DNA from: Diadema setosum
Taxonomy: Eukaryota; Echinodermata; Echinoidea; Diadematoida; Diadematidae
Reading direction: 5' to 3'
Assembly (NCBI GenBank): GCA_033980235.1
Contig: CM067072.1
Coordinates: forward strand, 23,325,192-23,389,191
Length of the DNA: 64,000 nt
Every line of letters starts with the position of its first letter. The first letter of the stretch is position 1. This document shows, piece after piece, positions 1 through 11,200 of this stretch. The translations under genes and the position numbers were made by a program. Below the pieces are notes generated by a model. That model ran no database searches and was not told where the DNA came from. It saw only the letters and a program-made list of their open reading frames with translations.

Positions 1-169
1 GGATGGAAGAGAATGTGCTTCATAGAGTTGGCGCTGCATGCAGCTGTGCAAGGATTGAGATGGCTACTTCATTACGTAATAATGAATTCAGTGGTTGAAT
101 GATTGGTGGATGGATGGATGATGAACCCTGAGGTTGACGAATCTATAGCTAATTAAAAAGAAAAGCATA

Positions 170-424
170 TCAGGGAGGATTTAATAGAAAAGATTTCAAC
201 TTGCGCTTAAAAGAATACAGAGATGGGGAATTTTTCATTTCGCAGCTTAGTGAGTTCCAAAATCTAGGACCGGTATATATAAATGTATTCTGAGCCAATA
301 AAGTTCTCAGGAGAGGTAAATGAAACTCATTAGATTGTCTAGTGGGATAATTATGAAAAGACTGGTTCCGAGGGAACATTGAATTGAAAATACTGGAAAG
401 TGCATTTACATTGTAATTTAACAT
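170..424 (-). pseudogene. C-terminal LINE ORF2 fragment
   Basis: 84 codons ending in a stop. YTGPRFWNSLSCEMKNSPSL followed by FKRKLKSFLL is the typical tail of CR1/Jockey-like ORF2 proteins (GP-x-x-WNSLP...SFKRKLK). It continues the preceding RT after a frameshift. Confidence 0.8.
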
Positions 425-705
425 TAACTGACCAAATTAAAAAAAATACAAATCTTTAATTTTCAAAATCTTATACTTAGTAAATAATGGCTCTGTATGG
501 GAACGTGGCGGGACGCCACAAATAATAGGAATATCCTTTTTTTTTTTGTAATAACAGTAGTTTATCTAGTAAATTTTGATGGGCACTACCCCATGCTAAG
601 AGTCCATAATTAAGATAGGTAAAATTAGAGAAAAATACAACGTCAACAAAGAGGACAATGGAATATGAAACTTGAGTCTATTAATAATACCAATATTGCG
701 TGAAA

Positions 706-1371
706 TTATTGTACAAAATGAATGTTTGTAATATGCGGTCTCCACGAAAGTTTATCGTCCACTGTGATACCATGGAATTTTATATGAGATACTCGTTTTA
801 ACAAAGTGTCATCAAAGATAATACCTGTGCCTAAATCTTCTATATTATTACTAAAAAGCATATACTTAGTTTTCTGGAGATTAAGAGATAATTTATTAGC
901 TCTTATCCACTGAGTTACTTTTTTCAACTCGAAATTAACAATGCGTACAAGAGTATCTGGATTTTGGTGAGAAAAGAAAATATTTGAATCGTCGGCAAAA
1001 AGTATAAATGAGAGTATGTCAGATGATCTGGAAAAGTCGTTAATATAGATGATAAAAAGTAAAGGTCCCAATAAACTACCCTGTGGGAGGCCACATTTAA
1101 TGAATTCTAAACTCGAGCTGCTCTCGTTCAGAGATACGTATTGTTTACGGTTTTGTAGGTAACTCCTGAACCACTCCAAGGCCTTCCCCCGTATTCCATA
1201 ATGAGACAGTTTATAAAGTAATATTTCATGATTAATTGTATCGAAGGCCTTGGAGAAGCCCAGGAAGATACCAATAAGATGAGAATGATTATCAATAGTA
1301 TGCGCAGCGTGGCCAATAAACTTTAAAAGGGCATGAATGGTGCTATGTTTCTGACGAAACCCAAATTGAGA

Positions 1372-1422
<51 letters not shown>

Positions 1423-1840
1423 ATTATGAAAATTCAGAAAATCAACTGTTCTTGTAAATATTAATTTTTCCAATATTTTAGATAAAGATGATAACAAAGA
1501 AATAGGTCTATAATGACTTATATCAGAATTATCTCCTTTTATAAATAAAGGGAAAACCATAGCTATTTTCATAAAATCAGGAAAAACACCACTTAATATG
1601 AATTTATTGAAAATATATGAAAGTGGGTCAGCAATTGAAGATGTAATTCCCTTTAAAATAAAATCACTGATATCGTCATAACCGGCACTTTGCTTGTTAT
1701 TCGTTGCAGTAACAATATCTATTATTTCATATTTTGTTGTTGGAACGAAAAAAATAGAACTGGAATTGGATTGACCTAAGAATTTAAAAAAATGTATATT
1801 TGACTGCGGTATTTTTCTGCCAAATTCTCTCCAATCATTG
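706..1840 (-). pseudogene. Reverse transcriptase domain of the LINE
   Basis: The open frame includes SAGYDDISDFILKGI, HYRPISLLSSLSKILEKLIF, QFGFRQKHST, GLPQGSLLGPLLFIIYINDF and the catalytic FADD. This order fits RT motifs 0-5 of Jockey/CR1-type elements. A run of 44 T on the sense strand (1421-1378) inserts a poly-Phe block just before QFGFRQKHST, which would disrupt the fingers/palm fold. The frame ends at 706. The next stretch (YLNYGLLAWGSAHQNLLDKL, about 630-540) continues the protein in another frame. Confidence 0.9.
1378..1421. repeat. 44-bp A homopolymer inside the RT frame
   Basis: Uninterrupted A on the plus strand, 44 bases. It preserves the reading frame on the minus strand as Phe codons. 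Confidence 0.95.
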
Positions 1841-3008
1841 AAAAATAAGAGTTAAAAATATTCGCTATATCACTTGGATCTTCAAAAACTTTATTATCAT
1901 GTCTTATCTTTGTAATATCTTATTTCTTTTTTGATATATTCATAGCCTGCTTCAACAACTTCCATGTATCTTTTATATCATGTTTATATTTTTCTAACTG
2001 AATCATATAATATTTTCTCTTTTCCAACCATATGATCTTCGTTAAAATATTTTCATACGAAGTATATTTATTTTTTGACTTCTCAGTTTTTTTCATCTTG
2101 AATTCATAATATAACTGATGTTTCCTATTTATTGAACGAAGAAGAGAATTTGTAATCCATGGTAATTTGGGGGAAGTTTTATCTAATTGACTTTTCTTTT
2201 AATCTAGGAATATATTCATCTAAATATCTATTAATTATCCCTGAAAAATTCTCAAATTATACATTTGTATCATCATTATCATAAACACTAGACCAATCAG
2301 CCCTACCTAAATTAGTACCAAGGCTAGCCAAATTTTCTGGTGAAGCTCTACGTCTTGATGAAGAAAAATGAAACTTATTAACACAGTGTTTAAGGTCAAA
2401 ACATGCTATAATATGAAAATGATCAGTAATATCAGAAAAATTATACAGGAATTTAAAATCTGCACAGAATTAGCAAAAAATATTATCAAGGAGGGTGGCG
2501 GAATGATTTGTAACACGAGTTGGTTTCGAAATTAATGGCAGAAAAGAGGCTGACAAAAATATTTCAAGAAATTCTAATCAAATCAATGTTAAAATCACCC
2601 ATTATGAAAATACTTTTGTTGATAAAAAAAGGGTTTTTTTTAATAGTTTGTTATACTATCCAAAAAATCTTTAGGACTTGAACTCGGGGGTCTATAAACA
2701 ATACCAATTATAATATTTTTACTTTGTGGAATGAAAATTTCCACAAACAGGGACTCTAAAATATCATTCATAAAATTCAATTCATCACAAACACTAAATT
2801 CAAATTATTTAGATAAATAAAACGCAACCCCACCACCCGTTCTATTCACTCTGTTATTAATAATAAAAGCATAACCATTTAACGCATATGGCAAAATCAT
2901 CAGATTATAACGATGTTTCAGTTAGACCTATTACTGAAATTTGATGTTTATTTTGATTATCTAATAATATCTGTAATTCATCAAAATGTTTATCAATACT
3001 CCTTATAT

Positions 3009-3302
3009 TTAGATGTAAAATAGAAAATGTGACTTGTGAAAAACTATTTGTAAAATCTTTAAATTGATCAACAGTGACATAATTAGAGGGAGTTTGAGTG
3101 AAGTCATATTCAAAATCAAAATCATTGTATGTTCTATTGAAGATGAGTTAACATTGTTGGCAATAAGATTATCAAAAAAAGCAGACGAATGTAACTTATT
3201 CCGACTTAATTCCGAAGGGGAGCGTTTAAACAAAACAAAGAGTTCATCATCATCAAGGGAATCAAATGCTGCATTAAGTCGATTAGCCATAAGGAGAGTC
3301 AT
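3009..3302 (-). pseudogene. N-terminal segment of the LINE ORF2 region
   Basis: 97 codons starting MTLLMANRLNAAFDSLDDDE, running into the endonuclease region in the same orientation. I do not recognise the first 60 residues on their own; position argues for the N-terminus of the LINE protein or an upstream linker. Confidence 0.45.
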
Positions 3303-3540
3303 AAAGTATATGAAGGCATATCAACTGACGAGTTTGTAAAGGAATGAAATATGTTTGCACATGAATATGAAGTACACTTCCATAGACTTGCTCTCGGTCA
3401 AAACCAATTGCTATTGTTTTAATTATATTCTCCTTCTTTTCTGCTTCTGAGAGATCTCTTTCAGCCACGACCACTCAAGTGCATTGATGTAATTGGTAAT
3501 GTTTGATCTCATTATACGATAATTAGCGTCATCCATGCTG

Positions 3541-3835
3541 AATAGAACACAGTGTCCAAGTGTGAAACACGAAGTGAAACACAGTGTGATTCACTGTGTG
3601 AACACATTGTGAACACGGTGTGAAATCTTTTCACACTGTAATATAGAGTCAAGCGTTAACATTGTGAACACATTGTGGCTCATCAATTCACAGTGTGAAC
3701 AGAACATACTATATATGTGAACACTGTGAAAAAAAAAACACAACCTCACCACTATGTGAAATCATCTTAACTGTTAAATTCGAGCGTTTTCGCACAGTCA
3801 ACTATGTGAACACATTGTAAAGGCACTGAGGGACA
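3541..3835. repeat. Cluster of imperfect palindromic CACAGTGTGAA words
   Basis: At least a dozen variants of GTGTGAACACATTGTG and CACAGTGTGAA occur in about 300 bp, in both orientations. Probably the remains of one or more short inverted-repeat elements; I could not define clean ends. Confidence 0.7.
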
Positions 3836-4140
3836 CTATTTTTTTTTCCAGCAGGAATCATTGTTGCAATTAACACCATCGCTAACGAACTCATTAATAC
3901 ACAATACTGTCACTATCGCTATATTTAGATCATTTATCACAATACATCATCTTTATGGGCCTTTTCCAACTACATAACAAATTATAAGCATTCATGCATG
4001 GAAATACCCACACAATCGCCTAGTTCTCCTTGGAACTATGATGTTACTTTGCTGGATCTGTGGTAAAAACGGCTTTTCAAACCTCTTCAATTTAGATAGT
4101 ATCCGCCGTAAACCTCGATAAATTTTCATTGGTCCCACCC

Positions 4141-4507
4141 CATATTAAAGGCATAATTTAACATTTGCAGAAGAAACGAAACCCCACCATTAGTGCTTTA
4201 AAATAGTTCCAAGTTCTGAGTTAGGGGTAGAAAAAACCACTGTAAAACTTTGAATCCGTATAATCGATGTTATCATTGTTAAATACACAAAATGTGAACA
4301 AAAGTTATAATAAAAAATGTTTCCAGACTAAACCGTCTACAGTTACGGTTTAATGAGAAAAATATTGATATCTCTCTATATCTTTAGGCTTTATTGCAAA
4401 AATTTTATATGGTAGGATGTTGTATGATTCAACAGACCTACACATTTGCATCAAATGTGATATCTTGAACATTTTGAAATCACTGTTCCCAAAGGTAAAC
4501 AGGACCG
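4141..4507 (+). repeat. Dispersed repeat, copy A (uninterrupted)
   Basis: Closely resembles 8388-8474 joined to 9107-9340. Shared words include GAGTTAGGG, ATCGATGTTA, ACAAAATGTGAACAA, ATGTTTCCAGACTAAA and CAGGACC. Copy A holds no insertion at the point where copy B carries a 632-bp element. Confidence 0.75.
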
Positions 4508-5493
4508 TTAACCATATTAAGCCCAAGCTATTTTGACCCCTCGCAGGCCCAAGGGGGGGGGGGCACATTGTGCCCCTATATAACTTTTTTATTATTTGAT
4601 GTATCATCGTGATATTTGGCACATGGATAGAGCAACTCATACGCTACATAACCGTATATTTGAATTTTCTCAAGGTCAACCAAGGAGGGCGCTATTCACC
4701 AGAATATAAAGACATACATAGGAAATATGCTAAAAACAAGATTTTTCTGTATAATTTCTTTATTCCCATTATATATGTCTTATTATAGACCAATCATTTT
4801 CATATTTGCCACAAATGATAAACAAGTGGAATCTTATTATTTGATATGTTTGAAATTTCTCAAGGTAACCAAATGGGGCGCTATTCATATCAATATAAAG
4901 AAATACATTATGAGACCCGAGATGACATGTTTGGGATGGGTCATTGTATATTCATGACATTTCATATATGCATAATAGTGGAATTTCGAGATTGCAAATT
5001 GATAATATGATAAACTAATGATATTAGAGGCATAACTTGGGTGAAGGAATCAAAATAACACAAAAGAGAAGGGCAATCTGTAGAAAATACTATTGTTTTC
5101 AATTATCTCTATTATATCTATTGTTTTATGTCTTTGTCACAGAAAAACAAAGGAAATAATCAGAAAAACTTTCCAAAACCACAATTACTTCAAAATTTGC
5201 TCCTTCAACAAATTTTAACCAAGAAACACCAATTTCATACACTGTATATGCTGTTAAATGAAATGGGAACAGAAAAAAAGATGTAAAATCTGACATGGTT
5301 GTCATTTTGTGGTTTCCATGGCAACCAGCAATATCAAATATAGCTAAATTATATATCAAAATGTTCGCAATAAGATTTTAGGAAAAGTCACCAGATTTGG
5401 TTGAAATCGATTAAGGGCGAAGGAGTGGCAAATGAAAATCTGGTGGGGGCACAATGTGCCCCCCCCCCCCCCTCTTGGGCTTTATACGGTTAA
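4508..5493. mobile_element. Non-autonomous TIR element, about 986 bp
   Basis: Left end TTAACCATATTAAGCCCAAG. The right end, read inward, is TTAACCGTATAAAGCCCAAG, followed inside by G/C runs and GGGCACAATGTGCCCC-type palindromes at both ends. No transposase is seen; the 76-codon frame at 4727-4957 resembles nothing I know. An imperfect direct repeat of about 190 bp (4590-4780 and 4780-4970, with CTCAAGGT and GGGCGCTATTCA in both) makes up the left half. Confidence 0.75.
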
Positions 5494-6179
5494 TGATGGC
5501 GCATAAATCCATTCGGCTTAACGATCCCGATATGTGGAATAAGTTCTTACCTACCTTTTAAAGCTGCCGAGAAACGCAACTTACTTGCAGCTTACGAGAA
5601 TATAGAATGATAATCTACTGTGAAAAATTATCCTATTATTATAACAAAAGGTTATTTCAGTACTCTGCATTATCGTAAATTATTACTGAATGTGCAGGTA
5701 TAATATGAATTCATCAAGGACATAACAACTACCGCGAACACTTCTGTCTTTAATACTTACTATTTACAACAGGGAGATGGGAAACACAAGACACATTTTG
5801 ATTCTTTTACTTCAGGCACATAAACACACAAGCAAACCTACCCATGTGCACTCATGCACAAATTACACTCACACAAACACACGTGAAATCCCTACACGTT
5901 GCACGGACAAAGAGTAACATGCACTTCACTCACGTTCTCACTTCTATTGAGTCCCTTTTTTATATATTTCCCTTTGTCCCCAGCTGTTTGTATGTTTTGA
6001 TATGTTTAGAGTTTTGATATATTGTTTATGTCATTTATGTTCATGAGGCACGTCTTCATCAAGAACAAGCAATAGCTTATAATCAAGATATGCATTTCTC
6101 ATCTTGTCAATTGTAACTATATTATTACAGTATCACACCCCACTTTTTCTAAAGATTATGAAATAATGTGTTTTAAACA
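5494..6179. other. No gene seen
   Basis: AT-rich sequence with short CA-rich words near 5820-5890. No coding pattern or inverted repeat that I could define. Confidence 0.5.
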
Positions 6180-6270
6180 GGCGCGCCGGAAGCAGTTTTG
6201 GATTGGGGGGGGGGGGGGGCAAACATTGGAGGGGGCTCAAGATTAGACCATGCATATGTTACACAATATT

Positions 6271-6271
<1 letters not shown>

Positions 6272-6309
<38 letters not shown>

Positions 6310-6328
6310 CTATCATTTATATAGCCTA

Positions 6329-6378
<50 letters not shown>
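6272..6378. repeat. (CA)n followed by (TA)n microsatellite
   Basis: CA dinucleotides from about 6272 to 6307, TA from about 6329 to 6378. Confidence 0.95.
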
Positions 6379-6387
6379 CATACAATA

Positions 6388-7260
6388 AAATGCGAGCGAG
6401 CGAAGCAAGCGAGCTTGAAAATTTTGATATTCTACAGTTCCAAAACTGGAGTTTTAATTGTAGCTACATATTTTGCTTTGAAATAAATGGGGGCGCATCG
6501 GGCGCAACTGCTGGCAATTATTGGCAGCAACATTAGGAGAATGGCATAACGATTCAATGCTAGCGAGCAAAGCGAGCGAGCTTGAGAATTTTGACATTTT
6601 TCAGTCCCCAAACTCCCGTTTGTAGCTATATCTTTCGCTTTGGAAATTAAGGGGGAGGGGGCATAGGACGCAACTGCTGGCAATTACTGGCAGCAACATT
6701 TGGAGAATGGCATAACGATTCAATGCGAGCGAGCAAAGCGAGCGAGCTTGAGCATTTTGACAATTCACAGTCCAAAAACTCCCGTTTGTAGCTATATCTT
6801 TCGCTTTGGAAATTAAGGGGGAGGGGGCATCGGACGCAACTGCTTGCAATTACTGGCAGCAACATGAGGAGAGTAGCATAACGATTCAATGCGAGCGAGC
6901 GAAGCGAGCGAGCTTGAAAATTTTGACATTTCACAGTCCCAAATCTCCCGTTTGTAGCTATTATTTATCTTTCGCTTTGGAAATTAAGGGGTGGGGGCAT
7001 CGGGCGCAACTACTGGCAATTACTGTCAGCAACATTACGAGAATGGCATAACGATTCAATGCGAGCGAGCGAAGCGAGCGAGCTTGAAAATTTTGACATT
7101 CTAGAGTCCAACAACTGCCGTTGTAGCCATGTTTTTCGCTTTAGAAATTTAGGGGGAGGCGCACCGGGCTCAACTGCTGGATGCGAGCGAGCGAAGCGAG
7201 CGAGCTTGAAAATTGTGACATTTTACAGTCCAAAAGCTGCCGTTTGTAACCATATTTCCC
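6388..7260 (+). repeat. Tandem array, five to six units of about 120-173 bp
   Basis: Each unit starts with GCGAGCGAGCGAAGCGAGCG and continues with AGCTTGAAAATTTTGACATT, then CGCTTTGGAAATTAAGGGG, GGGCGCAACTGCTGGCAATT and GGCATAACGATTCAATG. Units begin near 6391, 6561, 6727, 6890, 7060 and 7182; the last two are truncated. Units differ by scattered substitutions, so the array is not recent. Confidence 0.92.
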
Positions 7261-7288
7261 CCTTTTATTCATATATATATATATATAC

Positions 7289-7543
7289 ATATGAAGGGTT
7301 TGTTTGCAAAAACCGATAAGTCCATTTTTGAAGATTTTGAACTCCGATCTCTGTCATAAAGTACAAAATAATACCTTTTAAATGATATATTGGTCACTAC
7401 ATATGAAGGCATATTTTCGAAGTTATGGTCAAAAGAAGCAAAATTTTTCTTATTATTCTCTTTATTTTTCTTGACCTTTAATCGCAAATATCTCCATTTG
7501 GCAAATATGGACTTATCGGTTTTTGCAAACAAACTCTTCATAT
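7289..7543. mobile_element. Nested 255-bp inverted-repeat element
   Basis: Arms read ATGAAGGGTTTGTTTGCAAA with AACCGATAAGTCCAT on the left. The same words (ATGAAGAGTTTGTTTGCAAA, AACCGATAAGTCCAT) are inverted on the right, about 40 bp each. No coding content. Confidence 0.8.
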
Positions 7544-8387
7544 TTAGTTTATTTTATTTGTTTATTCATTTATTTTTATTATCATTATTATTATTTTTTT
7601 TTTTTTTTTTTGGGGGGGGGCTTTTTTGGGGGGGCAAAAATGCGTTTTGCCCCCCCACTTTTTGGATGGGGGGGGGGCGGCTGCCCCCCCACTTCCGGCG
7701 CCTATGGTTTTAAATCAATTGATCTATGCTATGCTATGTGGTTGTCTTTATGTTCCTTTTACTCTGGATAAAAAATGTGTACGTTTTAATGTTTATTTGA
7801 ATAAAAGTGCCCGAATAAGAACACAATCAAGTTAAGATCAAGCATACATATTTGCGAAAGAGCTACAGGGTGATAGTGTCATCAAGATTATCAGATTGCT
7901 CTGTATAATAATATAGAAAAAAATACGTTCCTATAAAATACAGCTTTAACCAATAAGGGAGTTCACGGTTGCGATTTGCGCATGTGCAAAATAAAGGTAA
8001 AATGAGAATGCTTGTATATTTGCGATTGACTTTCAAACGAAAAGAATCCTCAGGCAAATGAGGATTTGGAATGTTAAGTTGTGTGTTTCACCTTGCTAGA
8101 ACGCACAGGTGAAAGTGATTCATCAATAATGTTTAACAAAAGCTGCACACGCATTTCATTGACATTGATTACAATGGTGGCATGCTTCAACAAAAAATGC
8201 TCTGTCACAGGTCCTTTCCATGTTATTTGAAAGTCTGTGGTGTAAGGGTCAAATGAGACATGGGCTAACCATAAACTCCCTTATATAAACGACCTCATCT
8301 TCAGTATGTTATTATTACTGTTACACATGTAACCCAATTATCTGGGTGAGCAGGACAGAATCTAATCTTCTCGAATTCATGTTATAG

Positions 8388-9340
8388 GCATGATTTATCA
8401 TTTGCAGATGAAACAAAAATCCAGCATTCCTGCTTCAAAATAGTTCTGAAATGTGAGTTAGGGATAGAAGCAATTGTTGTGGAGGTTAACTTGGCCTAAC
8501 GAACCATCAAAAATCCCAGACTCTCGAACAAGGTGTTTGGTCGATCTCGGTCATCTTGTCGAACTCTTTATTTACATATTCCTCCGCGGAACAATGAAGT
8601 GTCCAGAAATGATAGTACAATGCACATGTATCCATAACACTTCCCCCCTAAAAGAGTGCATTTAACGTTTTTAACTCAAATGGACTCTATATTCCTTGGC
8701 ACAATTTTTTGGAACAGCATTGCACATTCCTCCTCTAATTCACTCTTACAAATTCATGAGTTTACCATGGTTGCATTATTATAAGAACACATAAACAATG
8801 TATGCTATGGCTACTAACATCATCATAACCTGTGATAAAACATGTACATGTACGACTTTAGTACCATTCAACGTGTAACAATCTAACACTCTCATGAGTT
8901 ACTGCTGCTTGTGAGTTACAGCATACTGGAATTGCATGTAGTTGTGCAACACTGAATACTACAATTAACTTTGCAAAAATACCAAGACTCTCAAACAAGG
9001 TGTTTGGTCGATCTCGGTCATCTTGTCCAACTCTTTATTTACATATTCCTCCGCTGAACAATAAAGTGCCCAGAAATGATAGTACAATGTACATACATCC
9101 GTAACACAATCAAGTTAAAAATTTGAACCAATATTATCGATGTTAAGTATTGTTAAATATACAAAATGTGAACAATAGTTATACTAAAAATGTTTCCAGA
9201 CTAAATCGTTTACAGTTGTTATATGGTAGTATGTTTTGTGACACAACTGACCTACACATATATGCATCAAATATGATATCATCAACATTTTTTGGTAAAG
9301 ATAATCAGATAAGATAGATAATCAGGACCTGTAAAAGAGG
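8388..9340 (+). repeat. Dispersed repeat, copy B (interrupted)
   Basis: Matches copy A at 4141-4507 in the same order, but is split at 8474/9107 by the element described next. It lacks about 90 bp after 9217 that are present in copy A. Confidence 0.75.
8475..9106. mobile_element. TRIM-like small LTR element, 632 bp
   Basis: Two direct repeats of about 165 bp (8475-8639 and about 8943-9106) share CAAGGTGTTTGGTCGATCTC, TTTATTTACATATTCCTCCG and AGAAATGATAGTACAATG. The ends are TG...CA (TGTTG...AACA), and the insertion is flanked by CAAT (8471-8474, 9107-9110). No protein is encoded. I could not identify a primer-binding site or polypurine tract, so LTR origin is an inference. Confidence 0.6.
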
Positions 9341-10690
9341 GAAAAATATCAGTGAAAATTAGCGTACAAAGCTGAGGGTGAATTATAAGGTAATGAAATA
9401 ATATCCTTTCGACTTGTATATAGGATGACAGTGATCAAAGGCACTATTCCACAAAAACACGAAAATGCCCAGAAAAAAAAAATGCCAGAGTAGTGTTTTG
9501 CTCACTAACCCCCTGCACTGTATCACTTTGTTTTCATTTGTTATTGTATTTGGAGAAATTACCGCAAGAGAATGCAGAAATAAACCAAACCAAACAAACT
9601 TCCAATTTGTCCTACTGTTTAATGTGAGTTAAATACGCAATAAGAATACATGCGGTGTAAAACATGGGTTATGCAGCCACACAAGAATGAACATTTTGCG
9701 GTGGTTCTAACGTGCTGCAAGGCGATCGACATGTTGTTTCTGTATGATATGCCATTATTCAGTGTTACAAGTACGTATTCTTGAGAACGTAATAACGAGC
9801 GAATCATTCAACACGTACTTATCAAGTATACCTTAAGACTTCTGAAAAAAAAAAAACATTTCTGAAAAAATCGATATTTCAGGCAAGATTTGTTTATGCA
9901 GTTTGCATACATGCAATAGTACATTAGCTTCGTTTGGTATATCTGTACAAGATTTTTGTGTCGTAGATTCGTGTGGTGGTATTAAGCATTACATGTTATT
10001 ATGCAAGTCTAGTTTCTTTCTAATACTTTACATTGCTGTCGAATAGAGATTGAGAGATTTCTTTAGCACAGACAACACATCGCTGGTTTTAATGTATCCT
10101 GTCCCTTGATTCTTACTGTGATTTACGTTATATCATCATCATTTCCACCAGAATAAACATCGTTTAAACATTGGACAGGATTTATTAATACTGGTGCCTG
10201 TAGTATAACGAAAATAACTTGTTGAATTGACTTGCTATATAGCGTGTTATTAGACATCAAGAGTAGCCGTTTACAGTACAGTTTTCCAAAGCCGTAGACT
10301 GCTTTCTACACAACTGACCTGTGTATGGGTCCGGCCGCTAAAATCTGCGTCCTGTAGCTCTTCCGTCCTGAAAAGATAGCTCTCTTAACAGCATCGACCC
10401 GATAATTTAGAAGCATTAGTAGTAGTCATCGACGTACGCGTGCCATGAAAACGCACAAACACTGAATTTAAACTTGATATTTTTTTCCCAATGTAATCGC
10501 TACTTTTTCTCTCTTCACAGAAATCGTATAGCTAGTTGTGCTGTAAATATTTCATTTGCATGTGTTATTAGAGCAAAATCGGATTTTCAAATAAGACTTC
10601 CCTAGACTGGAAGTCCCATTTAGGAGCGTTTGGAGTCGGTCCCCTTGATACTATAGTATTAGAAAGGGCTACATTCGACGTGCTTTTCCC
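9341..10690. other. No gene seen
   Basis: Unremarkable AT-rich sequence. Short open frames lack codon structure, splice signals or family motifs. Confidence 0.5.
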
Positions 10691-10694
10691 GTGA

Positions 10695-10922
10695 GGCGTA
10701 CTGGTGCTGTGGCATGTGGATACGACCCGAGTTCTATTCCCGCGTAGTTCTTACGTCCTTGGACAAGATGTTTTTACCCACCATGTCCCTCTCGACCCAG
10801 GTGTATAAATGGGTACGTGGCAATGCTAGGGTAATGATAATGGCAGAGCCCTCTGTTAGAGCAGTGGCAACACTGAAGAGGCTACCCTGGATAAATAAGA
10901 CCTTATTATTATCATTATCATA
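10695..10922 (+). mobile_element. tRNA-derived SINE, family 1, copy 1
   Basis: tRNA-like head (GGTGCTGTGGCATGTGGATA, GAGTTCTATTCCC), then the family body CTTACGTCCTTGGACAAGAT, GGTGTATAAATGGGTACGTG, AGTGGCAACACTGAAGAGG and a (ATTATC)n tail. The A and B boxes are degraded in this copy. Confidence 0.85.
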
Positions 10923-11094
10923 CTATTGAAGTTGTGAAGTATCATTATTATATTTTTGGGGGTCATTGAAGGAGAAGGGCTATTACCTGCGAACAGTTTT
11001 GAAATGATGAAGGGGAAACATGATGCAAGTCTCGCTGATTTTTTGTTTAATCTTTTAACAAGAATGTTACACCTCCCGTGTTACAAACATTAAA

Positions 11095-11200
11095 TGGTGG
11101 TCCCGTGTGTGAGAGAGACACTACTCATGCACGTAAAAGATTCTGCTTCACTCATTCATCGCAAAGAGCAGGTATGCATATTCCACGTGACATTCTTGAC
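11095..11200 (+). mobile_element. Fragment of tRNA-SINE family 2
   Basis: GTGTGTGAGAGAG, CTCATGCACGTAAAA and AGAGCAGG occur in the same order as in the inverted copy at 20437-20742. Only the body is present. Confidence 0.6.

Larger units (their letters stand above)
100..3340 (-). mobile_element. Decayed non-LTR (CR1/Jockey-like) retrotransposon
   Basis: Read on the minus strand, the order is: an N-terminal piece (3302-3009); APE-type endonuclease remnants (LHLNIRSIDKHFDELQ, then IIIGIVYRPPS and MGDFNID, about 3010-2560); reverse transcriptase (1840-706); and a C-terminal piece with PRFWNSLSCEMKNSPSLYSF (424-170). The arrangement is that of a single ORF2 of a CR1/L2/Jockey-like LINE. It is broken by stops and frameshifts throughout the endonuclease and after 706. 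The 3' end may be the short (ATCC)n tract near 100-125. It is not expected to be active. Confidence 0.85.
6180..7702. mobile_element. TIR element with internal tandem array
   Basis: The left end GGCGCGCCGGAAG and right end CTTCCGGCGCC are inverted copies followed by long G or C runs. Between them lie (CA)n, (TA)n, a tandem array of about 170-bp units and a nested 255-bp inverted-repeat element. No transposase frame. Open frames here are shadows of the array. Confidence 0.6.

Noticed and set aside
6198..7319. Several 80-110 codon frames on both strands with SEASELENFD or SLCSLALNRYA
   Set aside because: All are readings of the tandem array units; no conservation expected.
10714..10929. 71-codon plus-strand frame
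   Set aside because: Shadow of SINE family 1; the matching frame appears at 29635-29952 for the same reason.
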